A DNA stretch of 64,000 bases from NCBI GenBank assembly GCA_012931725.1, contig CM022951.1:24521178-24585177 (forward strand). Direction: 5' to 3'. A program made the translations under genes and the position numbers. The DNA is from Litsea cubeba. Its lineage: Eukaryota > Streptophyta > Magnoliopsida > Laurales > Lauraceae. Of the stretch, positions 19,301-30,285 are shown piece after piece. The notes under the pieces were generated by a model, which saw nothing but the letters and a program-made list of their open reading frames with translations, was not told where the DNA came from and ran no database searches. Position 1 is the stretch's first letter; each line of letters starts with the position of its first letter.

Positions 19301-22300
19301 TGGTCTGATGATGAAGAAGACCAAGAAGCTGTACAAGAAAATGCTGCTGACCCAGCACCTCTCATTACTCCAGTGGAAATCAACCATGTTGAGCCACAAA
19401 GAGTGGATGAAGAAGAAGATCCGGCTCCCATGCCTGATCTTGAAGAATATGCAAGGATCTTGCAGCGACTCGCTCTAGAACAAGAGCAAGAACGCGTCAA
19501 CGAGCCTCCTCGCAATCCAGAGCCTGAAGTCCCTGAAGACCATCAGGTACATCCTCCCTTAACTCCTGAAAATGGAGAAAATTGCTGGATAGACGATCCT
19601 CTTACATCCGAGGATGAGTCTGACTCCGATCAGGCAACGTCTCCCGTCAGAGCTTCCTGTAATGTGATAATTCGGGATTATAGCTCTTCCGAAGCATCGT
19701 CTGATGAAAGCACTTACACTCCGGCGACGCCTAGCAATGTATCTTCTGAAGCCACCTCGTCTCACGTGACTTTCACTGAGATGACACCCTCTCAGGTTTC
19801 TTCTCCTGAGACTGTGACTTCAAAGTTCACACCCTTCCTGACTGAAGAATTCCCAGCCATTGATGCTTGGGACGATGAATTAGTCAACGAAGAAGAAAGG
19901 TTGCTGGATGCTGTTCAGGACTTGTTCCCGGAAAATGCTCCATGCAACACGATCACTGAGGATGGCAACTCTGCTGCTGATTCATCCTCAGCAAATGAAA
20001 AACGACAGCCTCTTGATCCTGAAGACAATCTTCCAAACGAAGACCCTTCTCAAGAAGCTCTCGAAGTTGGTAGAGGCACCCGCTCTGGCCGGGACCACCA
20101 CAAAAATTACAACCAATCTTCCTTTACATATGTAAATCCTTCGGGAAAAGATGTTGTAAGCGCCCCTAGTGGCAACAATGATGAACATGCAGGCCCTAAG
20201 GAGGCTTTCAAGTATGACTTGATTGAACACTTCAAGCACATACCTGCACGTCTGCACATCCTAGATTTGTTGCGAATGTCTCCGCACACTCGTGATAATC
20301 TCATCTCGGAATTACAAAAGCTGAATGAGGATGTCGACAAATATGCCCCGCAAGTCCTCCAAATTGAAATGGATTACCGGGTCAAAAACTCAGAAGCCTC
20401 CTCAAAGGGAGAAAAGAAGAAAACTGAGGGATCATGCATTGAATGCCTCTCGGTTAAAAAAGCAGCCAGTGCAACCATCGCCTTCACAAAGGACGACCTC
20501 CTACTTAGAGAAACCAGGCATAACCGACCCCTGTACTTCACAGGGTATATCAAGGAAATGCCTATGCACAGAGTTCAGATCGACCCAGGTTCTGCACTCA
20601 ACCTCGTCTCCACATCGGCTCTTGAAGAGTTGGGCATCCCACCCAGCAAGCTGAGCCACACATCTGTATCTATCTTTGGATATGATGGGAGTACTCAAAG
20701 GCCTATCGGCAAAATCCGGTTCAAGTTGCAGATCGGTGATCTTATCTCTGAGGTCACAGTGTATGCAATAAAAACCCCTTCATGCTACAACATCCTTCTC
20801 GGACGCCCTTGGATCCACGAGAATGGTGTTGTCCCTTCAACTCTACATCAATGCATCAAGTTTGTTGGCGACGACGGCATAATACATCGAGTCTTTGCTG
20901 ACAGAAAACCCTTCAAAGGTAAAGAAGTCCACTTCGCAGACTCACAGATGTATGAAGGTGAAAAAGAAGAAGAGGAGAAGCACACAGCATCTTTTGCCGA
21001 AAATCTCCAGAAAGATAAAGGCAAAGCTCCTCAACAATCACCGGAAGAAAACAAACCATCCGGTAAATCTGAAGAGAGCATTCAAACTCCCTTCATCATC
21101 TCCCTCAAACCTTCAAAGCCTTTGGTCATCACAACTAAAGTGAAGAAGGTAAAGCAAAAGCCTGGGTGCAAATTTGTTGTCTCTTTCGTGTCTATGAAGC
21201 ATGACACGGACTCGGATTCAGAGCCGGAAGACGACACATCGTTAAGCCAAGCTGACACTCAGCAAGTTCAGCCTGCTCTCACTCCAATGGAGATAACTTC
21301 TGACACAGAAGATCCTACGTCAGCTTCCTTCGTTGTTCCAGCAACTTCAGCAAAGGAAAAGCCGATCTTCTTCCATAGATCGGATGCTTCTTCATCAAAC
21401 TCCATGCTTGAACCTTTCCAAAATGAAGGTATGCCTCAACTATCCTTATATAGTTCTGTGGCACAAGCTATTATGAAGAAAATGGGCTATGACACTCAAA
21501 ACCCAGTCGGTTTGGGAGAAGGACGCGGTATTCTCACGCCATTGGGGCCCGTCTTGACCAAAAGCCAGCTGGAAGAATGGAGACTCTACGGCTATGTAGA
21601 AAAGTCTTCACACGGGTTAGGGTATGATCCTGACACTCCCTTGAGACAGTTGACACAAAGGCTTAAAAGTCAATATGCTGACCAAGCCTCAACATCTCAA
21701 GTCCATGAAGACATCGATCTCCCTGGATATCTCTTTAATGAGTTACCTGACAAAGATCCAGGAAGCTCATCCAATTGGCACGATTTCTCCGAAAATGAAG
21801 AGGAGTTGTCCGATGGAACAGACGTGTGGTCTTCTGACCCAGAAGAACCCTCATCTCCAAAAAAAGTAGCCTACTTCGACCCGGTTTCAACAGGCGATTG
21901 GGATCATCTCATAGCAAGCCTTGGGAAAATTACCGATCAAGAAGACCCGTGGAAAGGAACAAAACCTTGGTCTGGAAATGCCTTTGAAAACCCAAAAGGT
22001 TTCGTTGAGCTGGAAGCCTCCGAAAATATTGTGGAGGAACCACCTTCGAACCTTCCAACAGAAGATCCTGTTCAAAAGATAGACTTGGGAACACCAGATA
22101 ACCCACGTCCTATATTCATAAGCAAGAATATAAAGGATGAAGAGTTACTCGAGTATATCGCCTTTCTTCGTGAGTTCGTTGATTGCTTTGCATGGTCTTA
22201 CGCTGAAATGCCAGGCTTAGACCCCAAAATAGCGGTTCACAAACTCAATCTTCAAGAAGACATCAAGCCTGTCAAGCAAGGCCAAAGAAGATTCCGTCCA

Positions 22301-23511
22301 GATGTGATGGATAAAATTGAACAAGAAGTTCAAAAACTCAAAAGCGTCGGCTTCATCCGTGAGGAACAACATCCTGAATGGTTGGCCAACATTGTCCCCG
22401 TGACAAAAAAGAACGGGCAGATCAGGGTCTGTATTGACTATAGAGACCTGAATGGCGCATGCCCTAAAGATGAATTTCCGCTCCCCATACCAGAGGTAAT
22501 GATCGATAATACCTGTGGATTCGAGCGAATGACATTCATGGATGGTTTCTCTGGCTACAATCAGATAAAGATGCATCCTGAAGATGAAAAACATACATCT
22601 TTTCGGACCCCATTTGGCGTGTATTGCTACACTGTCATGCCATTTGGTCTGAAAAATGCTGGTGCCACATATCAGAGGGCTATGATGAAAATATTCCAAG
22701 ATATGCAGCACAAGACGGTTGAATGTTACGTTGATGACCTCGCCGTCAAAAGCAAAAGAAAAGAAGATCATCTCGAAAACCTTCGAGAAGTCTTCCTCCG
22801 GCTTCGCAAACACAAACTGCGAATGAATCCTTTGAAATGCTTCTTCGGCGTCTCGTCGGGTAAGTTCCTCGGATTCTTAGTTCGGAAAGCTGGAATAGAG
22901 CTTGACCCCATAAAAGTCAAAGCCATTCTAGAAATGCCCTCTCTAAGAACCTTGAGAGAACTCAAAGGGCTTCAAGGGAGATTAGCCTACACCAGACGGT
23001 TCATCTCCAATCTTTCGGGGAAATGCCGTCCATTCTCCCGATTGATGAAAAAAGGTGTAAACTTTGTCTGGGATGCTGACTGTGAAGCTGCTTTCCAAGA
23101 CATCAAGTCATACCTGACAAAACCTCCAGTGTTAGCTGCTCCTACCACTGGAAAACCATTCATCTTGTACACAAGAGCCCTTGATCACTCTTTGGGAGCT
23201 CTGCTTGCGCAAGAAAATGATCAAAGAAAAGAAGCTGCTCTATATTACCTCAGCCACATGCTAGTAGGTGCAGAGCATCGCTACTCTCCAGTCGAAAAAG
23301 AATGTCTTGCAATGATGTTCGCCGTACAAAAGCCGCGTCACTACTTGCTTTCCAACACAGTATACCTGGTCTCGAGGGTCAACCTCTTGAAGGTCCTTGT
23401 CACAAAGGCAGGTTCTCTCAATGCTCGACTGGCAAAATGGTCCATCCTTCTGTCACAATTTGATATTAGGTATGTACCACAAAAAGCAATCAAAGGGCAA
23501 GCTCTAGCGGA
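19301..23511 (+). pseudogene. pol: Tat-B protease-polymerase (3' truncated)
   Basis: An open frame from about 19301 to the truncation at 23511. An acidic linker is followed by protease with IDPGSALN (active D near 20582; the usual DSG is DPG) and LLGRPWIHE. A G-patch domain (AIMKKMGYDTQNPVGLGEGR, about 21465-21530) lies inside the 786-bp segment absent from Tat-E. Reverse transcriptase follows (RVCIDYRDLNGACPKDEF; YVDD at 22727-22738), then a Ty3-type RNase H near 23160-23500 with LYTRALDHSLGALLAQ, where the first catalytic aspartate of the canonical TDAS motif is replaced. The frame ends at IKGQALAD as Tat-C begins. The second RNase H and integrase are lost to the insertion. No ATG is evident at the start, so it is probably made as part of a longer precursor. 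Confidence 0.88.
21429..22214 (+). other. Candidate in-frame intron / optional G-patch exon in Tat-B pol
   Basis: Bounded by AAG|GTATGC on the left and ATGCCAG|GC on the right. It is 786 bp (262 codons) without stops. In Tat-E the flanking bases are joined exactly (at 62295/62296), giving AATAAAG|GCTTAGACC. It encodes the G-patch and an acidic linker between protease and reverse transcriptase. A 3-nt AGG repeat at both edges means that a simple deletion cannot be excluded. Confidence 0.6.
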
Positions 23512-23928
23512 TGATGGACCGCGCTCCTGCTCGGTTCTACCAAGGTCGGCGGACGTGGGAGTCCGTCGGGTCCGACCCTTTCGTAACCGGGGGGCAAGGG
23601 CGTGCATCAACATTTCTTTTTTTGTGTGGGTGTGCCAGATTTTCTATTTTTACTTGGAATTGCAAGTGGTGATCCGGAGATCAACCTTCGCAAGTAAAAA
23701 GGAAATCAACTTCTTTCAAGTTTTCCATTGCACATATATTTAAGAAAGGAGACATTTTCTTGGTTTGCCGTGAAAGGCGATTTTTTTTGGCATTTATAGC
23801 CGATTTTGGCGTTTATAGCCGATTTTTGGCGTTTATAGCCGATTTTGGCGTTTATAGCCGATTTACAATCCTTATCAATAATGAAAGACAAGAGTTGTGA
23901 TTTTTGTCTCTTTTGAAAAAATACAAAC
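23512..23928 (-). repeat. Tat-C 3' LTR, terminal (U5) part
   Basis: Begins (plus strand) TGATGGACCGCGCTCC, the reverse complement of the LTR end. Includes four copies of the 19-20-bp unit tttatagccgattttggcg at 23775-23865. Interrupted at 23929 by Copia-2. Confidence 0.88.
23775..23865. repeat. U5 tandem repeat, unit gcgtttatagccgatttt
   Basis: Four near-perfect copies of an 18-20-bp unit. The same array is in Tat-E (38527-38605) and, inverted and cut, in Tat-B (6718-6770). It resembles the ggcattgatagccgg array of the 3' internal region. Confidence 0.85.
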
Positions 23929-25063
23929 TGTTATAATTTGAAGAAGCTTTAAATGATCAGAATGGTAATCATGGTTTAAGGTTGTAATTGTTGTCAATCC
24001 ATGTCAACATGATGAGAGGATGAAGCTCAACTACGCAATGGAAATCAAATGGAAATCAGAATGGAAATAGAGCTGAAAAGAAGAATCAGAATTGAGACAG
24101 TCAGGAATTCAGATTTCCTGAAACAGAGTGGTCGGTCGACCGGGCACCCCATGCGGTCGACCGAAGCAAGAGAAAACCTGCAGAAAAAGTTTTAGACTGC
24201 TCCCAGTTATTTTCGTGACACAGTGTGTCTTCGGTCGACCGGGACCCCAGGATGTCGACCGAGCGCGATAGTTGTCTGTTTCCAGATAGTGTATGATGTC
24301 GACCGAGCAAGCCATGATGTCGACCGAGCACGGGAACCAGAGTTGCGCAGAAACAGAAGTCTTGCCCGAAAATTCAGCACTCTTATCTAATTTGTTTGGG
24401 ACTCTTTCTAAACGAATTGTAGCCTGTTTTGAATACAATTAAGGGTTAACATAACCTATAAAAAGGCATGTATGGGTCGTTCTAAAGATACACCAGAAGA
24501 GAACAGAAAAGAGAGAAGAGAAGAGAGAAGAGAGTGCTGTGCTGCTGTGTGCTGTTGTGGTGCTGTTGTGGTGACGTTTTCTACAGCAATTGTGGACGAG
24601 ATTGTGCTCTTGAAGATGGTGATTCGTCCATGAGTTAAGTGTCTCTCTTTATGCTTTAGATTTCAATTTGTAAGGGATTGAGAGAGAGAGAATTGTAGAG
24701 GGGAAGGGCTGTAGACAGAGTTTATCTTCTATTCTGTTTTTACATCAAGTTGGTGCTTGGTGTTTGGGGTTTGGTGATCCTATCTGTGGGTGCAGATAAA
24801 TTGTAAGGGGAGTCGGTGCTTCCTAGATAGTTGGTGCTATCTGAAACTAAGGGTTGGTGCTCTTTGCCGTTGGTGTGACTAAATATATTCAGACCTGTAC
24901 CGGATCGGTGTTCGGACGGTTTTGATCCGTGGACGTAGCCTTTTGGTGAACCACGTTAAAACTGGTGTCATTGTGTGGTTTGACTTGTTTTGTTGTTGAA
25001 TTGGACCTGTTTTTAGAAATCACTGATTCACCCCCCCCCTCTCAGTGATCGCGATATCCAACA
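23929..25063 (+). repeat. 5' LTR of Copia-2
   Basis: TGTTATAATTTG...ATATCCAACA, followed by the primer site. Contains six GTCGACCG-type motifs (24130-24330), a TATAAAAA box at 24457-24464 and a GA-rich leader. It lacks one cctagatagttggtgctatc repeat found in Copia-1. Confidence 0.94.
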
Positions 25064-25065
25064 AT

Positions 25066-25077
25066 TGGTATCCGAGC
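25066..25077 (+). other. Primer binding site of Copia-2
   Basis: TGGTATCCGAGC, two bases after the LTR end. It has one mismatch to the initiator methionine tRNA complement present in Copia-1 (TGGTATCAGAGC). Confidence 0.85.
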
Positions 25078-25129
25078 GAGGCTCCCTTGATCAGTTTAAT
25101 ACGCTAAGGGTGATCTCCTGTCAAATCAC

Positions 25130-28100
25130 ATGGCAGCCAATACAGGGAATATGAAAGCACCTCTGTTTGATGGTTCTAATTACTCTTTTTGGAAGATTAG
25201 GATGCAAGCCTTCATCAAATCTCTTGGCTATGATGTTTGGGAGGCTGTCAGAGTCGGTTACAATGCTGCCACCGTACCCAATGATACTGCATCGAATAAG
25301 TTGGCAGACAACGACTCCAAGGCGCAGAATGCACTCTTTAGTGGCCTTGTGGACAGCGAGCTTGTCAAAGTAATTGCATGCAAAACAGCCAAGGAAATAT
25401 GGGACAAGTTGAAAAGCATTCATGAAGGTGATGAGAAGATTAAAGAAGCCAAATTGCAAACTCATCGCTCTCAATTCGAGTCTCTTCACATGGAGGAAAG
25501 CGAGAATGTTGACTCGTATATGCAACGAGTGAATGAAGTCACGAATGACATTCGTGGACTAGGGGAGGAGATTAAAGAGCCGGTCATCGTCAAAAAGGTT
25601 CTAAGATCTCTTCTTCCCCGGTTTGATTCAAAAGTCTCAGCCATCGAAGAAGCCAAAGATCTGAATGCATTTTCCATGGATGAATTACATGGTTCTCTAA
25701 CTGCCTATGAGATGCGCATAGGAAAGACGTCTTCATCTAATAAAGAAGCCGCCTTCAAAGTTCAGAAAAAGGCAAAAGAGACTGCTGGTCATGATATTGA
25801 TTCTGATGATGATGAGCTTGAGGCTCAATTTGTTAGAAAGTTGAAGAAAGGAAGCATTGGCAAGTACAAAGGGAAGCTACCCTTTAAATGCTTCAATTGT
25901 GGAGGTATTGGTCACTTTGCTGCGAAGTGTCCCCTAAAAGAAGACAATGATAATGACTCTTATGCTGAAAAGAGTAAAGGAAAGAGAAATTTCAGAAAAA
26001 GGGGCAAAGCTAAAAACTTTCTATGTCAACAAGATGACAGCACGTCTGAATCTTCAGACGATGATGAATCAACCGAAGCTCTCTTCATGGTCACTGTTGA
26101 AGAAGAAGAAGAGCTAGATCCGGAAGAGGATGAGGAGGCTGAAGTCAATCTTGAACAGGAACTCATAGCCGCACTTGAGGAGCTTAGCATGGAACGCAAA
26201 TCAAGTAAGAAAAATCTGAAACTTCTCCATGAATCTGAAAGTTCCATTATTGCTTTGAAAACTCAAGTAGAAGAATATAAAAGAATGGTAGAAGTCCTTG
26301 AAAACCAAATAAGTATCAAAAAGGAAGAGGCTATGAAACTTGAAACTGAGATCGCTAGAGCAAAGGCTGAAAATTTGGAGAATATCAAAAAACTCAAAGC
26401 GCTCCAAGCGATTGAAGGGACTATGAAACTCGATGAACTACTGAAAGTTCAAAGACCTGCCCACTTCAGATTTGGTCTAGGATTTGAGAAAGGTGAATCC
26501 TCTAAGATTGCACCTCCTAAAAAGAAAGAGTTTGTGAAGCAAGTCACTGCAACTTCTAACTCTATGAAGCCCACTCAACCTAGAAAGGAGTCCATTCCTG
26601 TTAGAAAGGTAATGAAGACTAACCAGCCACAAAGAAGATACAAATTCTATGGTTATTGCTTTCATTGTAATATGTTTGGACATAAAAGAGCTGATTGCAA
26701 ATTCTATGTAAGAAACAGCCCATTTGTGACTAGGAATCCTTTTTCAATCCTAAGTAGCCACAAAATTGAGTGCTATATGTGTCATAATTATGGACACTTG
26801 GCTAGGGATTGTAGGTTGCCTATTGCTAACCAATTTCAGGTTGAAAAGAAACCCAAGTTAGTTAAGGCATGGAGGGCAAAGAAAAGGGAAGGTAGTCCCA
26901 AAGAATCTCTCATTGTGCAAATGGCATTCAATGCACAAAAGAAGGCAGCACCATGGGTCCTTGATAGTGGTTGTTCAAGCCATATGACTGGTGATAAAGA
27001 GAAATTCATCAAATTACAGCACTATGAAGGCGGTTCAGTGAAGTTTGGCAACAATGATGGTGCCAAAATCTGCGGAACAGGTGTTATTCAGCTTATGGCA
27101 AACAAGATCAGATCTGAAGAAGTCTTATATGTGTCTGGATTGAGACACAACCTGCTTAGTGTGAGCCAGATCTGTGACAAGGGTCACGAAGTTATCTTCA
27201 CAAAGAATGGGTTTGCCATCAAGAAGAGTAGCAACGGCAAAACAGTGGCAACTGGATCAAGAACTGCTGGAAATCTTTATACATTGTCAGATGGAGCTGA
27301 AAAGACCTGCTTGATGAGTCGGACAGAGGAAAGTTGGTTGTGGCACAAACGCCTTGGGCATCTAAGCTTTGATAACATGTCAAAGATTTGCAATTCAAAG
27401 GCTGTAAGAGGCATGTCTACAGTTGAAAAGCCTTCCAATCCCATTTGCGACTCTTGCCAAAAGGGAAAGCAAACGAGGGTTATGTTCAAGTCAAAGGAGC
27501 ATCATTCCAAGAAACCTCTTGAGCTAGTGCACACTGATCTCTGTGGACCGATGCGAACTCAAAGCAGCAATGGAGATAAGTATTTCATGTTATGCATTGA
27601 TGATTATACTCGTATGACATGGGTATTGTTTCTTAAGCATAAGCATCAAGCACTTGATCGTTTTAAAGTGTTTAAAGTACAGGTTGAAAATCAATTGGAA
27701 AAACGTATCAAGATTTTAAGGTCTGATCGTGGAGGCGAGTTCACATCTGAAGAGTTCACTAAATATTGTGAACATCATGGCATTCAAAGACAGTACTCAG
27801 CCCCTAGAACTCCACAGCAAAATGGAGTTGTGGAACGGAAGAATCGCACCGTACAAGAGATGGCTCGTACGATGCTAAGTGAAAGCAAGATGGCTGACAA
27901 GTATTGGAAAGAGGCAATTCATACGGCTGTATACATTCAAAATCGATGTTTGATCAGGCCACATGAAGACAAAACTCCCTATGAGCTATGGTTTGGAAGA
28001 AAAGCAACAGTCAAGCACTTCAGAGTCTTCGGCAGCAAGTGTTACATCAAACGGCTCGAACAAAATCCGGGCAAATTTGAAGAAAGAGCTGACGAAGGTA

Positions 28101-29977
28101 TATTTCTGGGTTACTCCTCTACTAGCAAGGCATATAGGTGTCTTAACAAAAGAACCAGAAAAATCATAAAAAGTGCTGATGTGAGAATAGATGAGAATGT
28201 TGAACCAAAGAATGCAACTCATAATGACAGTCCAGTTTATGAGGACTCGAGTGAGATTGATAATGAGATGGCTGAATCTAATGATTCTGAGAAATCAAAG
28301 GATGACTCAGAAGATACTACACCTAAGAAGCACAGCACTTGGGTAGAGCAACACCCTAAGGATCAAATCATTGGAGATCCTAAGGCAGGCGTTCAAACTA
28401 GACAAAGTGTAGTTAGCAATTACTCACTTATGTCCACCATTGAACCCAAGACTGTGGCTGAAGCCAGTCTCGATGAAAGTTGGTTGAAATCTATGCATGA
28501 GGAGTTGGAGCAAATTGAGAAGAACTCCACATGGGAACTTGTTCCTAGACCTACTGATAAGAATGTTATTGGTACTAAATGGGTCTTTCGGAATAAGCTG
28601 AATGAAGATGGTCAAGTCATTAGAAACAAAGCAAGGTTGGTTTGTAAAGGCTATGCTCAAGTTGAAGGCATAGATTTTGAAGAGACCTTTGCACCGGTGG
28701 CTCGTCTGGAAGCTATTCGTATGTTTCTTGCATTGGCAGCATACAAAACCTTCAAGGTATTTCAGATGGACGTAAAGTCAGCTTTCTTGAATGGTTTACT
28801 TGAAGAAGAGGTCTACATTGAGCAACCTGATGGTTTTCTCATCAGCAAAAATTCAGATCTAGTGTGCAAGTTGAAAAAGGCTCTTTATGGACTGAAACAA
28901 GCGCCAAGGGCATGGTATGCAAGGCTGGATCTCTATCTCCGCAAGATCGGTTTTGGAAAAGGAATGGTTGATAGCAATCTTTATGTCAAAACTGAGTTAA
29001 GCAAACAGCTGGTTGTCATTGTTTATGTTGATGACATAATCTTTGGTGGCAATGATGAGGAGATGTGCAGGAATTTTGCTGAAGAGATGAAGAAAGAATT
29101 TGAAATGTCGATGCTTGGAGAACTAAAGTTCTTTCTTGGTTTACAAGTTCAGCAGCTGAAACATGGCATATTCATATCACAAATAAAGTACATTAAGGAA
29201 ATGCTGAAACGGTTCAATATGGAAGACAGCAAGCCAGTGAGCACACCAATGTCAACGAACACGAAGCTTAGCAAAGATGATAAGGCCTCGTCCGTTGATC
29301 ATACCACCTATCGCTCCATGATGGGAAGCTTGCTCTACTTGACTGCTACAAGACCAGATCTTCTACAAGCAGTATGTATGGTTGCACGTTTTCAAGCAGC
29401 ACCAACTGAAACGCACCTTACAGCAGTGAAAAGAATCTTTCGATATCTGAAAGGTACTATGGAGCTTGGTATCTGGTATCCCAAAGGCAAATCCTTCACT
29501 CTTGTTGCATATTCTGATGCCGATTGGGCTGGATGCGTAGATGATCGCAAGAGTACTAGCGGCGGCGCATTTTATCTTGGAGAAAGATTAGTTGCTTGGC
29601 ATAGTAAGAAGCAAGACTCAGTATCCCTTTCAACAGCGGAAGCGGAATATATTGCAGCGGCAACTTGTTGTACGCAAGTGTTATGGATGCGGCAAATGCT
29701 CTCTGATCTAGGAGTTCCTACAACGGATCCTACGCCGATCCTATGTGACAACACGAGTGCAATTCATATATCTAAGAATCCTGTTCAGCACTCTCGAACA
29801 AAGCATGTAGCAATTCGTTATCATTTTCTTAAAGATAAAGTTGCTGATGGAGAGGTCAAGTTGGAATATGTTCCAACAACTGAGCAAGTGGCTGATATTT
29901 TCACGAAACCTCTGCCAAAGGAAGTCTTCGAGTATCTCCGGAAAAAGTTAGGAGTTACTCACTCTCCTAAACCGTAG
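25130..29977 (+). CDS. gag-pol: Copia-2 gag-pol polyprotein (1615 aa)
   Basis: Starts at the first ATG after the primer site and is colinear with the Copia-1 protein, so motif numbering carries over: Gag, CCHC near 254 (CFNCGGIGHFAAKC), acidic region and coiled coil about 320-440, two further knuckles near 510 and 548 (CYMCHNYGHLARDC), protease LDSGCSSH near 612, integrase D803/D866/E902, YVDD near 1299, RNase H AYSDADWAGC near 1463. No stop or frameshift is seen. Substitutions relative to Copia-1 cluster in the gag/linker half and around the integrase C-terminus (residues 1020-1060), and the catalytic blocks are almost unchanged, which fits selection on Pol before insertion. Probably functional apart from the one-base primer-site mismatch. 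Confidence 0.95.
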   Translation: MAANTGNMKAPLFDGSNYSFWKIRMQAFIKSLGYDVWEAVRVGYNAATVPNDTASNKLADNDSKAQNALFSGLVDSELVKVIACKTAKEIWDKLKSIHEGDEKIKEAKLQTHRSQFESLHMEESENVDSYMQRVNEVTNDIRGLGEEIKEPVIVKKVLRSLLPRFDSKVSAIEEAKDLNAFSMDELHGSLTAYEMRIGKTSSSNKEAAFKVQKKAKETAGHDIDSDDDELEAQFVRKLKKGSIGKYKGKLPFKCFNCGGIGHFAAKCPLKEDNDNDSYAEKSKGKRNFRKRGKAKNFLCQQDDSTSESSDDDESTEALFMVTVEEEEELDPEEDEEAEVNLEQELIAALEELSMERKSSKKNLKLLHESESSIIALKTQVEEYKRMVEVLENQISIKKEEAMKLETEIARAKAENLENIKKLKALQAIEGTMKLDELLKVQRPAHFRFGLGFEKGESSKIAPPKKKEFVKQVTATSNSMKPTQPRKESIPVRKVMKTNQPQRRYKFYGYCFHCNMFGHKRADCKFYVRNSPFVTRNPFSILSSHKIECYMCHNYGHLARDCRLPIANQFQVEKKPKLVKAWRAKKREGSPKESLIVQMAFNAQKKAAPWVLDSGCSSHMTGDKEKFIKLQHYEGGSVKFGNNDGAKICGTGVIQLMANKIRSEEVLYVSGLRHNLLSVSQICDKGHEVIFTKNGFAIKKSSNGKTVATGSRTAGNLYTLSDGAEKTCLMSRTEESWLWHKRLGHLSFDNMSKICNSKAVRGMSTVEKPSNPICDSCQKGKQTRVMFKSKEHHSKKPLELVHTDLCGPMRTQSSNGDKYFMLCIDDYTRMTWVLFLKHKHQALDRFKVFKVQVENQLEKRIKILRSDRGGEFTSEEFTKYCEHHGIQRQYSAPRTPQQNGVVERKNRTVQEMARTMLSESKMADKYWKEAIHTAVYIQNRCLIRPHEDKTPYELWFGRKATVKHFRVFGSKCYIKRLEQNPGKFEERADEGIFLGYSSTSKAYRCLNKRTRKIIKSADVRIDENVEPKNATHNDSPVYEDSSEIDNEMAESNDSEKSKDDSEDTTPKKHSTWVEQHPKDQIIGDPKAGVQTRQSVVSNYSLMSTIEPKTVAEASLDESWLKSMHEELEQIEKNSTWELVPRPTDKNVIGTKWVFRNKLNEDGQVIRNKARLVCKGYAQVEGIDFEETFAPVARLEAIRMFLALAAYKTFKVFQMDVKSAFLNGLLEEEVYIEQPDGFLISKNSDLVCKLKKALYGLKQAPRAWYARLDLYLRKIGFGKGMVDSNLYVKTELSKQLVVIVYVDDIIFGGNDEEMCRNFAEEMKKEFEMSMLGELKFFLGLQVQQLKHGIFISQIKYIKEMLKRFNMEDSKPVSTPMSTNTKLSKDDKASSVDHTTYRSMMGSLLYLTATRPDLLQAVCMVARFQAAPTETHLTAVKRIFRYLKGTMELGIWYPKGKSFTLVAYSDADWAGCVDDRKSTSGGAFYLGERLVAWHSKKQDSVSLSTAEAEYIAAATCCTQVLWMRQMLSDLGVPTTDPTPILCDNTSAIHISKNPVQHSRTKHVAIRYHFLKDKVADGEVKLEYVPTTEQVADIFTKPLPKEVFEYLRKKLGVTHSPKP

Positions 29978-30285
29978 GAGTTGTGCTTGAAAGGGGGAGC
30001 AATGCATTCATTGAATATCCTATTCGCTCCTCGGTTTGGTCCCTTTGGACTTGTTGTCAAAGGGGGAGAGATGTTATGCTATGATAGGAAAGAGAGATGT
30101 TATGCTATGAAAGCTAGGGGGAGATTGTTGACAGTGCATGGTTGTTATTTCAGAATTTCAGAATTTGTTCCAAGTGAGTGTGGAAAAGAACTTGGAAGAG
30201 CTGCAAGCTGGAGTTGAAAGAGTTGAAGAGTTGTTAGCATGTTGACAAAGTTGTTAAAGTTGACAACAATTCCAAAGGGGGAGAT
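29978..30285 (+). other. Copia-2 3' untranslated region with repeated purine tracts
   Basis: Copies of aaagggggag or agggggag occur near 29991, 30058, 30114 and 30273. The third is followed by agattgttgacag, which resembles the true tract/LTR junction gagattgttataat at 30281. No further coding sequence is seen. Confidence 0.7.

Larger units (their letters stand above)
6718..23511 (+). mobile_element. Tat-B: Tat-group element, both ends lost, gag split by Copia-1
   Basis: A plus-strand element with a 324-bp LTR stub, a primer site, a leader, gag (8779-18947 without Copia-1) and pro-pol (to 23511). The 5' LTR begins mid-repeat at about 6718 instead of at TGTTGACACC. Pol stops at 23511, inside the segment after the Ty3-type RNase H, where the LTR end of Tat-C begins after ...agcgga. 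The rest of pol should lie beyond the window. It is the only copy here retaining gag and the G-patch segment. Confidence 0.88.

Noticed and set aside
21460..21530. G-patch as a captured host splicing-factor gene
   Set aside because: It lies in frame between protease and reverse transcriptase with no separate start. G-patch domains in retroelement polyproteins are known.
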